In this document: positions 1-6,782 of the stretch, piece after piece
Numbering within the stretch: position 1 is the stretch's first letter
How the letters are laid out: each line of letters starts with the position of its first letter
Assembly: GCA_964620045.1 (NCBI GenBank)
Contig: CAZUJL010000040.1
Coordinates: 1 to 26,123 of the forward strand
From: VFKU01 sp964620045
GTDB lineage: Bacteria > Hydrogenedentota > Hydrogenedentia > Hydrogenedentales > GCA-2746185
Direction of reading: 5' to 3'
DNA: 26,123 bases
Position numbers and translations under genes: made by a program
The notes under the pieces: generated by a model
What the model was told of the DNA's origin: nothing
Databases searched by the model: none
The model's input: only the letters and a program-made list of their open reading frames with translations

Positions 1-43
1 CCGTCCAACTACACCATCCGGAACCGGATACAGGGAGACACGC

Positions 44-1420
44 GTGGGGGTGAGCGCTGTGGCTGGGGATAACCGCGTCCTAATTGTTGACGACGAGATG
101 GTTATTCTCGATATTCTTCAAGAATACATGAGCGGCCGCGGCTACGAGTGTATCTCGGCCAATTCGCCGCTCGATGCCCTCGCGCGCTTGGATGAAATCG
201 AGCCGTCTTTGATGCTGACGGACCTCGGCATGCCCGGCATGAACGGGATCGCGCTCACCGAAGCCGCGCGCGCGAAGTGGCCTGATCTTTCCGTCATCGT
301 CATGACGGGCCGCTCCGACACGAACAGCGCCATCACCGCCATGCGCGCCGGCGCGGACGACTACATCCTCAAGCCCTTCGACTTTGACGAAATGCTGATC
401 TGCGTCGAGCGCGCGATCGAGAAGCGCCGGCTCGTGAAGGAAAACAAGCATTACCGCGAACGCCTCGAAGATCGCGTGCGCGACGCCACGCAAGATCTCG
501 CGCGCAGCAACGATCAACTGCGGCAAGCACAGGATTATCTGAACCGTCTGATCCAAAGCACGGTCGACGCCATCGTGACCGTCGCCGCAGATGAACAAAT
601 CACATTCGCCAACCGCGGCGCACAAGACATGCTCGGCTTTTCCGAACAGGACCTGAGCGCGATCAGCGTCTCCGACCTGTACGTGGGCGGGTTGGAAGAG
701 GCGCGCTATGTGCGGCGAGTGCTGTCCGCCGAACGGCCGCTGCAGAACTACGAAACAGAACTGCGGCACCGCAGCGGTGAGATCATCCCGGTCAGCATGT
801 CCGTTTCGCTGGTGCCCGATCTGCCCGGCACTCCGCCCGACATGCTCCTCGTGTGCAAAAACATCACCGAGCAAAAAAGGCTGGAGCGCGAGCTCAAGGA
901 AATGACCATTCGCGACGGTCTGACCGGCCTATACAACCTGCGCTACTTCTACGAGCGACTCGAAGCGGAAATCGAACGCGCCCGGCGTCAGAAGCATCCG
1001 CTGTCGCTGCTGCTGCTCGACATCGACAAGTTCAAGACCTACAACGACGCCCACGGCCATCTCGAGGGTGATCGCGTGCTGCGCGAGGTCGCGCGCTGCA
1101 TTTCGGAATCTACCCGCGAACACGTGGACTTGGGTTTCCGGTACGGCGGCGATGAATTCACCGTGATCCTGCCGGAAGCGGACGAGACGGGGGCGACCTT
1201 GATCGCGCATCGTATCCGCGAGTCTTTCGCGCAGCGCCGCTTCGACTTGCTCACGATGAGCATCGGCCTGATGACCTACCGCGACAATTACTCCGCGCGC
1301 TCGTTCATCCAGTTTACGGACGCGATGATGTACGACGCCAAGCGCGCCGGCGGCAATCAGGTAATCGTCTACAACGCCGCCGAATACATGAAACAGCTCG
1401 AAGAGGAACCGGCGTCCTAA
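44..1420 (+). CDS. Response regulator-PAS-GGDEF protein (probable diguanylate cyclase)
   Basis: Probable c-di-GMP synthase controlled by phosphorylation. The 458-residue cytoplasmic protein has a receiver domain (about 10-125) with acidic pair D16/D17, phospho-acceptor D60 (LTDLGMPG), T88 and K110. A charged coiled-coil linker (about 126-165) leads to a PAS domain (about 165-280) and a GGDEF domain (about 285-450) with an intact GGDEF at 368-372. The product-inhibition I-site (RxxD five residues before GGDEF) is not intact: D362 is present but the position three residues before it is E359, with the Arg one residue further away. The GTG start at 44 follows a GGGAG at 33-37; a second GTG at 50 is possible. 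No histidine kinase is visible nearby, so the partner is unknown. Its TAA overlaps the stop of the convergent adaptor gene. Confidence 0.93.
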   Translation: MGVSAVAGDNRVLIVDDEMVILDILQEYMSGRGYECISANSPLDALARLDEIEPSLMLTDLGMPGMNGIALTEAARAKWPDLSVIVMTGRSDTNSAITAMRAGADDYILKPFDFDEMLICVERAIEKRRLVKENKHYRERLEDRVRDATQDLARSNDQLRQAQDYLNRLIQSTVDAIVTVAADEQITFANRGAQDMLGFSEQDLSAISVSDLYVGGLEEARYVRRVLSAERPLQNYETELRHRSGEIIPVSMSVSLVPDLPGTPPDMLLVCKNITEQKRLERELKEMTIRDGLTGLYNLRYFYERLEAEIERARRQKHPLSLLLLDIDKFKTYNDAHGHLEGDRVLREVARCISESTREHVDLGFRYGGDEFTVILPEADETGATLIAHRIRESFAQRRFDLLTMSIGLMTYRDNYSARSFIQFTDAMMYDAKRAGGNQVIVYNAAEYMKQLEEEPAS

Positions 1421-2826
1421 CGTCCCGCGGGCGTCGCGGCGTCCGCTTCCTGAATCGGCGCTTCCTCGGACACCTCAAGCAGCGTGTTCTCGAGAGGATC
1501 GACCAGACGGGTCGTGATCACCATTTCGCCCGCCTTCAGGCCCTCGGACACGTACACGTAGTCGCCTTCGTTGTGCGAGGCGCGCACCTGGCGCGTGCGG
1601 AGCGTCGTGCGGTCGGAATCGGGTTCTTTCTGCGCGATATAGACCGTCTGCAGTCCCGTCGCCTCCTGATCGAAGCCGACGACCTCGGCCGCAAGGCGCA
1701 CCACGTCCTTCGCCACGCGGCCCGGAATCGTCACGCGGCAGAACATGCCCTCCACCAGCGGAAGGCTGCCCGCCTTCGGCGCACTCGCTTCGGTACCGTC
1801 CACGCGCACGACAACCGTCACGGTGCGGGTCTCTTCGTTGAACTTTTCAACGCGGTCCAGCGTGCCCTGCCACTGGTTGTCTTTCAGGGCCTCGGTCCAT
1901 GCGATTTTCACCGGAACATGCTGAACGTCCTGGAACCACGCGCGGCCTTCGGCCGCCTTCGTGTCGTCGAACAACAACCACTGGCGCGCGTCGCTGCTGT
2001 TCAGCGCCACGGCGATTTCCAGCACCGCGTCGTTCGCAATCGTCAGCGCCTGCGTGCCCGGCGTCACCCACTGTTCGGCCTCCACGCGCGTTTCCTTCAC
2101 GCGCGCGTTGAACGGTGCCACCACGGACGTGCGGCCGAGATTAATCCTCGCCTGCTCCAGCGATGCCGTGGACGCGGCCAGCGAGCTGCGCGCTTCTTCA
2201 ATGCGGTTGGGGTACAGGTCAACCGTCTGCACCACCTGATCGAGCGCGTCTTGCGACTGCTTGTACTGGATTTCCTTGTCGCTCACGGCCGACTCAGACG
2301 TAATGTTGTCCTTCTCGTACAGCGCGACCATGCGGTCGTATTCTTTCTTCGCCAGATCGGCCATGCGCCGATAGGTTTCGAGGCGGGATTTGTCGAGCTG
2401 GTACTGCTTTTCGATGCGCGCGACCGTCGATTCCCATTGCTTTACCGTCGCTTCAGCCTCGACCACGCGGGTCTGATAGTCGCGCGGATCGATGGCGAAA
2501 ATTACTTCGCCGGCCGGGATCACGCTGCCGACCTCGAGTTTGGGATGTACGCTGACGACGCGGCCCGGCACTTCCGGCGAAATCACCACTTCGTCTTTGG
2601 AGCGCGCCTCGCCAAACCCGCCGATCATCACCGGCATGTCGACAAGTTCAACCGTCTGCACGTCTACTTTCACCGCGCGCTCTGAAGCTTCCGCGCGCGC
2701 GGGAGGTTTGCGCTGGAACATGAAAAGCAGACTCAATGCCAGACCTAGCAGCACAATCACTATGCACGCCAGAAATCCAAGAACTATCCGCAGACGCGAC
2801 CCTGACTTCTTTTTCGTTTCGCTCAT
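1417..2826 (-). CDS. Efflux RND-type periplasmic adaptor (membrane fusion protein, HlyD/AcrA family)
   Basis: 469-residue adaptor of the kind that links an inner-membrane pump to an outer-membrane channel. There is a single N-terminal membrane anchor (about 13-36) and no lipobox. A first lipoyl half contains SPEVPGRVVSVHPKLEVGS, followed by a long charged coiled-coil hairpin (about 125-235), a second lipoyl half (SVVAPFNARVKE), and beta-barrel and membrane-proximal domains ending with LKAGEMVITT. It lies 9 nt downstream of the marR-type gene on the same strand, so the two are probably co-transcribed and MarR-controlled. No RND, ABC or MFS pump and no TolC-like gene follows: the next gene converges, with overlapping stop codons. 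The pump must be encoded elsewhere or has been lost. Confidence 0.9.
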   Translation of the reverse strand: MSETKKKSGSRLRIVLGFLACIVIVLLGLALSLLFMFQRKPPARAEASERAVKVDVQTVELVDMPVMIGGFGEARSKDEVVISPEVPGRVVSVHPKLEVGSVIPAGEVIFAIDPRDYQTRVVEAEATVKQWESTVARIEKQYQLDKSRLETYRRMADLAKKEYDRMVALYEKDNITSESAVSDKEIQYKQSQDALDQVVQTVDLYPNRIEEARSSLAASTASLEQARINLGRTSVVAPFNARVKETRVEAEQWVTPGTQALTIANDAVLEIAVALNSSDARQWLLFDDTKAAEGRAWFQDVQHVPVKIAWTEALKDNQWQGTLDRVEKFNEETRTVTVVVRVDGTEASAPKAGSLPLVEGMFCRVTIPGRVAKDVVRLAAEVVGFDQEATGLQTVYIAQKEPDSDRTTLRTRQVRASHNEGDYVYVSEGLKAGEMVITTRLVDPLENTLLEVSEEAPIQEADAATPAGR

Positions 2827-2835
2827 TCTACCTCG

Positions 2836-3318
2836 TTATTTCGCTACAGCCGCTATTGCAGGCGCATTTTCTTCGTCCAAAATTTCCTGTATCTGCTCGT
2901 AAATCTCGCACCACCGGCTCGACGTCTCCGGTCCAAGCTTCTGCAGGAACTCGATCAGCGAGTGCAACAACTCGCGTTCGTATAGTTCGACTCCCGCTTT
3001 GCCGTCCGGTGTCAACTCAATCCGGACTTCGCGCCGGTCCGAGGTGCTCGATTGCCGCACCGCCAGGCCGAGATCCGTCAGCCGATCAACCATCGCCGAA
3101 GCCGACGGCGACGACACCTTTGTCGCTTCCGCCAGGTCCTTCAAATTCACCGAACCGCGCTCGTGGATCACGCGCAGCGTCGACACCTGCGCCAGCGTCA
3201 ATTCGCGCGACGGTGTCCGGCCCGTTTCCGGCCGCAGGCTGCGGATCAACAAGCGTTGCTGCAGTGCGCGGATCGTTCGGTGAAGCTGCCGCGCCTGGTT
3301 GAGCGTCTGGTCTTCCAT
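2836..3318 (-). CDS. MarR-family transcriptional regulator
   Basis: 160-residue winged-helix repressor-type protein. The central part matches MarR: LTLAQVSTLRVIHE, then a helix-turn-helix (NLKDLAEATKVSSPSASAMVDRLTDLG, about 75-102) and a wing with the characteristic DRREVRIELT (about 109-118), followed by the C-terminal dimerisation helix. It is the first gene of a two-gene operon with the efflux adaptor, the usual arrangement for local autoregulation and ligand-induced derepression of efflux. The 228-bp region upstream (3319-3546), shared with the divergent TPR gene, would hold its operator. A CAATTG palindrome lies at 3354-3359, but it is too short to call an operator. The start is the ATG at 3318. 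Confidence 0.9.
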   Translation of the reverse strand: MEDQTLNQARQLHRTIRALQQRLLIRSLRPETGRTPSRELTLAQVSTLRVIHERGSVNLKDLAEATKVSSPSASAMVDRLTDLGLAVRQSSTSDRREVRIELTPDGKAGVELYERELLHSLIEFLQKLGPETSSRWCEIYEQIQEILDEENAPAIAAVAK

Positions 3319-3546
3319 GGGATCCGCCGTCCTCGATCAGTTAGGGTATCGAACAATTGCGTAGTAAAACACCAAGCCGCCTGTTCGGGTTTCCTAACGG
3401 GGGAATGACAGGAGTCCGCCCCCATCATACGGAATAGGGCAGGCCCATCAAATGTAGCCTGCCTATGGAATTTCGAGATTTTGGGCCAAAACATCGCCGG
3501 AATGGGATTGTTCTGTTAGGATGTTTCGTGGCCGAGGGGAAAACTG
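3319..3546. other. Divergent intergenic region between marR-type and TPR genes
   Basis: 228 bp between divergently transcribed operons. A GAGGGG just before 3547 acts as ribosome binding site for the TPR gene. I see no well-spaced -35/-10 pair and no long palindrome. It must contain both promoters, but they cannot be assigned by eye. Confidence 0.5.
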
Positions 3547-4488
3547 ATGCTAAAGACGAGCGTAATTCGTAATTTAGGGGCGGCATTGATGGCCTTGGGG
3601 GCTATGCCGCTCTGGGCCGCCGACCTGCCGCAGGAACTTAAATTCCTGGAAACCATCCAGGGTGACCAGATCGCCGTGGTGGATGCCGCGCGCCGGTTCC
3701 AACTCCAGCAGTTCGGCCTGATGGACTGGGACCAGGAACTGGCCGAGAACTACGCGCACGACGGGCAGCGTGACCTGGCGACCGCTCAGCAGCAGTCGAT
3801 GCAGGATCGGGGAAAACTCATCCGCGCGATGTGGGAATGGATCCTGGAGCGGTACCCGCAGGACGCGCGTGCGCACAACTATTACGGCGAGTATTTGTTC
3901 GACTACGCCGATGACGACGCCGGCGGCCTCGAACATTGGATGACCGCCTCGCAGATCGACGACAACCTCGGGCCCGCGCACAACAACCTCGGTATTTACT
4001 ATTTCCACACGGGCGACTACACGCGCGGCCTCAACGAACTCAATCGTGCGCTGAAGCTCGAACCGGACAACGCCGACTATCTGTACAACCTGGCGCAGAT
4101 GTACCTGATCCATTTTGTGCAGATTGAGCGCATCACCAAAACACCGCGCGACAAGCTGTACAAACAGGCGATGGAAATGTCGAAGAAGGCGGCCGATCTG
4201 TTGCCAAACGATTTCGACATCGTGCAGGACTACGCGGTGAACTTTTTCGCCTCGGAGAATTTCGGCGTTGAGATCGATTGGGAAGTCGCCGCCGAGGCGT
4301 GGAAACGCACACAGGCCGTGTCGCGCACCGAGGACGAGCGTTTTTATTCGCTCCTGAACGAGGCGCGCGCGTGGATGAAAGGCAATCAGCCGAAAAACGC
4401 AATCGCGCCGCTGGAGCAGGCCGTCGCGCTGAAAAACGACAACGTCATTGCCCAGCAGTTGCTGACCGAGGCGAAGAAGGCCGCCTAA
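3547..4488 (+). CDS. Exported tetratricopeptide-repeat protein
   Basis: 313-residue protein with a clear Sec signal peptide (basic start, hydrophobic core, cleavage after about LWA at 23-25), so it acts in the periplasm or envelope. Tandem TPR-like helices occupy about 105-220; the best repeat reads LGPAHNNLGIYYFHTGDYTR followed by LNELNRALKLEPDN. A last repeat near 270-310 contains NAIAPLEQAVALKNDN. TPRs are protein-protein scaffolds; no catalytic motif is seen. It is the first gene of a plus-strand operon with signal peptidase I, a rhomboid protease and a J-domain protein, with only 16 nt before the peptidase gene. A role in handling exported or membrane proteins follows by association only. 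A GAGGGG lies about 7 nt before the ATG. Confidence 0.85.
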   Translation: MLKTSVIRNLGAALMALGAMPLWAADLPQELKFLETIQGDQIAVVDAARRFQLQQFGLMDWDQELAENYAHDGQRDLATAQQQSMQDRGKLIRAMWEWILERYPQDARAHNYYGEYLFDYADDDAGGLEHWMTASQIDDNLGPAHNNLGIYYFHTGDYTRGLNELNRALKLEPDNADYLYNLAQMYLIHFVQIERITKTPRDKLYKQAMEMSKKAADLLPNDFDIVQDYAVNFFASENFGVEIDWEVAAEAWKRTQAVSRTEDERFYSLLNEARAWMKGNQPKNAIAPLEQAVALKNDNVIAQQLLTEAKKAA

Positions 4489-4504
4489 CGAAGGCGTACG
4501 CACC

Positions 4505-5149
4505 ATGAGCAACTTTGCGCTGGCCGATACTCCCTGGTGGCGGGTGAAAGTCTCGCCGCTGCGGCAGGTGCTGGGCATCGCGCTGCTGCTGCTCGCCGCG
4601 CTGTTCTTTTATGCCATGGGCGCCAAGGGCATGCGCTTCTTCGTCGTCGATTCTGACTCCATGCTGCCCACCTTGCACGCCGGCGATCGCCTCGTCGCGA
4701 TTCCGTCGGACAACTATCGCCGCGGCGACAACATCATCGTGCGCGACCCGCTCGAACAAAAAGGCTACCTCGTCAAGCGCATCATCGGCGTCGAAGGCGA
4801 CGTTATCGAGGTCCGGCACGGCGCGGTGTTTGTAAACGGGCAGTACGTCTCCGAGCCGTATCGGCCCGAGCCCATCGCGTATCCCATGGACCCGTACACC
4901 GTGCCCACGGGCGAGGTATTCGTGCTGGGCGACAACTCCAACCTCAGCGTGGACAGCCACAACTGGGCCGCGATCTATCGGGATGCCGCGATGGTGGTGC
5001 CGGGCGGCTTGCCGGTCAAATCCGTGGTGGCCAGGGCCGTGTTCCAGTATTACCCCGTCGGCAAGATGCGCCCTGTCGCTGGATTTCCCATCGACGCCAT
5101 GCTGGAAGCCGGCGCCACTCGTTCCACAGTCGCCCAATCGATACAATAG
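4505..5149 (+). CDS. lepB: Signal peptidase I (S26 family)
   Basis: 214-residue inner-membrane protease that removes Sec signal peptides on the outer face of the membrane. One hydrophobic segment (about 20-40) is followed by box B with catalytic Ser52 (DSDSMLPTLHAGDRL), then box D with the general base Lys91 (GYLVKRIIGVEGDVIEV), and the late family box VFVLGDNSNLSVDSHNWA (about 138-155). All catalytic elements are present. It is shorter than E. coli LepB, resembling the single-membrane-segment Gram-positive type. The Shine-Dalgarno is weak (CGAAGGCG), and translation may be coupled to the TPR gene 16 nt upstream. As a second or specialised peptidase it may serve substrates related to its operon partners. 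Confidence 0.93.
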   Translation: MSNFALADTPWWRVKVSPLRQVLGIALLLLAALFFYAMGAKGMRFFVVDSDSMLPTLHAGDRLVAIPSDNYRRGDNIIVRDPLEQKGYLVKRIIGVEGDVIEVRHGAVFVNGQYVSEPYRPEPIAYPMDPYTVPTGEVFVLGDNSNLSVDSHNWAAIYRDAAMVVPGGLPVKSVVARAVFQYYPVGKMRPVAGFPIDAMLEAGATRSTVAQSIQ

Positions 5150-5176
5150 TGGGCAGGTTCAGGGCTGGCGGGCACC

Positions 5177-5992
5177 ATGAGCAAGACGTATAACCAGACC
5201 ATTCAGTTCGGCACGATGGGGGAGGGCGGCATCACCTTCGCCGTCCGCGCGCTCATCCTGACGAACGTCGCCATCTTCGCCGCGCAGCTCATGCTCGATA
5301 TCGGCCTGGGCAATCTGCAAACACTCGATCCGCCCGGCGGCGCGCTGATTCTCGACACGCTGATGTACTCCAGCGAGCGCCTCATGCAGGGCTGGGTGTG
5401 GACCCCGGTGACCTACCTCTTCCTGCACGCCGGGTTGTGGCATCTGTTCATGAACATGCTGCAGCTTTTCTTTTTCGGGCCGGAAGTGGAGCGCGTCCTC
5501 GGCACGCGGCAGTTCCTGCGGTTCTATTTCATCTGCGGCATCGTCGGCGCGCTCGTGAATCTCATTCCCTATTTTTACTCGGGTGCAAGCATTCCCGTCG
5601 TTGGCGCCAGCGGGGCCGTGCTCGGCGTGCTCGTGGCCTTTGCCGTCATCGATCCCGATCGCCATCTTTTTCTGTTGCCGCTTCCGTTCCCGATCACGGC
5701 GCGCGCGCTTGTGTTCGTGCTGGTTGCGATCAATGTCGTGCCGCTGCTGTTGGCCCGTGAGGGACAGGTCGCGCTCTTCACGCACCTCGGCGGCATGGCC
5801 GCGGGCTTCGTGTACATGAAAACGCGGCCGCTCATGCTGCGCTGGAGCTGGGAACGCCGCGGCCGGCGCGTGCGCAAGGAAAAGGCCCGCACGACGACGA
5901 AAGTATCGGACGCGCCGGTGCCCGAGGACGAAAAAAAGCTCGCCGAGGCCATCGACAATATCTTCAAGTTTCAGGACCGCGAACGGCGCTGA
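5177..5992 (+). CDS. Rhomboid-family intramembrane serine protease
   Basis: 271-residue polytopic protease that cleaves transmembrane helices within the bilayer. Family hallmarks are HAGLWHLFMNMLQLFFFG (H84, H89 and N93; oxyanion-side residues), the catalytic serine motif GASGAVLG (S145) and the partner histidine H203 in FTHLGGMAAGF. Six or so hydrophobic segments run from about 22 to 215. The C-terminal tail (about 225-271) is strongly basic then acidic (RRGRRVRKEKARTTTK) and cytosolic by the positive-inside rule. It lies 27 nt after lepB and 21 nt before the J-domain gene, so the three are probably one transcript. Confidence 0.93.
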   Translation: MSKTYNQTIQFGTMGEGGITFAVRALILTNVAIFAAQLMLDIGLGNLQTLDPPGGALILDTLMYSSERLMQGWVWTPVTYLFLHAGLWHLFMNMLQLFFFGPEVERVLGTRQFLRFYFICGIVGALVNLIPYFYSGASIPVVGASGAVLGVLVAFAVIDPDRHLFLLPLPFPITARALVFVLVAINVVPLLLAREGQVALFTHLGGMAAGFVYMKTRPLMLRWSWERRGRRVRKEKARTTTKVSDAPVPEDEKKLAEAIDNIFKFQDRERR

Positions 5993-6013
5993 AATGAGCT
6001 CATCCGCACGCCC

Positions 6014-6343
6014 ATGATCAGCCTGCCGAACATAAACGAACTGTTGATTCTGTTCCTCGTAATCGTCGTGCTCAGTGCGACCGGCCTGTGGCCGCGCATC
6101 ATGCAGGGCCTGCGCGAATTGCGCGGAGATGCGCCTCCGCGCAGCGACATGAGCTCCCAGGAAATGGACATGTGCTACAAGATTCTGGGCTTATCGCCCG
6201 GCTGCACGTGGGACGATATCGAGAAGGCATACCGGCGAAAGGCGCAGATTCACCATCCCGACAAGGGGGGCGACGAGGACGCCATGCGGGTGCTGAACGA
6301 TGTGTATAACAGGCTAAAACGCATCCGGCGTAACGCGAACTGA
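6014..6343 (+). CDS. Membrane-anchored J-domain protein with TatA/TatB-like N-terminus
   Basis: 109-residue protein. The C-terminal half (about 54-109) is a J-domain: CYKILGLSPGCTWDDIEKAY, the invariant HPD (81-83) that stimulates Hsp70 ATPase, and a basic final helix. The N-terminal half (1-45) is one hydrophobic helix followed by an amphipathic basic helix: INELLILFLVIVVL, a short turn, then LWPRIMQGLRELRG. This order, the acidic residue just before the membrane helix (E9) and the following L-P-like/basic helix resemble TatA/TatB; the resemblance is by eye. The J-domain would face the cytosol. It is the last gene of the TPR-lepB-rhomboid operon, 21 nt after the protease. DnaK recruitment to the membrane is the likely role. 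Confidence 0.85.
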   Translation: MISLPNINELLILFLVIVVLSATGLWPRIMQGLRELRGDAPPRSDMSSQEMDMCYKILGLSPGCTWDDIEKAYRRKAQIHHPDKGGDEDAMRVLNDVYNRLKRIRRNAN

Positions 6344-6344
6344 G

Positions 6345-6680
6345 TTACTGGGCTTTCCGGTCGCGGTCGCTGTTCTTGGTCGATTCGACCCGCTCGCGCA
6401 CCTGGTCGATGTGTTCCTGCCAGTCGGTGGTTTTGCGGCGGTCGCCGCTACGGCGGTCTTCTTTGCGTCGGCCGGGGTTGTGCAGGCGGTCGTGCAGCAG
6501 CCGGGCCAGGCTCCGGCGTTCCTTACCGCCACGCCGTTCGCCGCCACGCCGCTCTTCTTCCCGGCGGTCCGTGTCCCAGTCCATGGCATCGTCGGTCCGG
6601 GCCATAAGATAGGCCGCCACGCCCAGCGCAATCGCTGCGGCGGTGAACGCGAGCCAAAGTTCGAGTCCGGTTCCACTCAT
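6345..6680 (-). CDS. Small Arg-rich single-pass membrane protein, unknown function
   Basis: 111 residues, not recognised as a family. One membrane helix at about 8-28 (LELWLAFTAAAIALGVAAYLMA) follows a short outside-facing N-terminus. The rest is a highly charged cytosolic tail dominated by Arg/Glu/Gly repeats (REEERRGGERRGGKERR at about 40-56, then RRKEDRRSGDRRK) and a predicted charged helix at the end. The gene converges on the J-domain gene with one base between stops. An extended -10 (TGGTATAAT) ends 7 nt before the ATG and there is no Shine-Dalgarno, so its transcript may be leaderless. The hydrophobic anchor and clean start support a real gene. Confidence 0.65.
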   Translation of the reverse strand: MSGTGLELWLAFTAAAIALGVAAYLMARTDDAMDWDTDRREEERRGGERRGGKERRSLARLLHDRLHNPGRRKEDRRSGDRRKTTDWQEHIDQVRERVESTKNSDRDRKAQ

Positions 6681-6687
6681 GGGCGAA

Positions 6688-6696
6688 TTATACCAC
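6688..6696 (-). promoter_or_regulatory. Extended -10 promoter element before the 6680 gene
   Basis: Read on the minus strand, TGGTATAAT (TG-N-TATAAT) occupies 6696-6688. The ATG at 6680 begins 8 nt after the last T, at or next to the expected transcription start. No matching -35 was found. Confidence 0.5.
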
Positions 6697-6782
6697 GTCC
6701 TAGGCCTAAAGCTGTACTAGGATTGAAATCATTGAAACATCGGTTTTTCGAGGTTTTGGGTGTATTCGCGCTGGAATAATAA

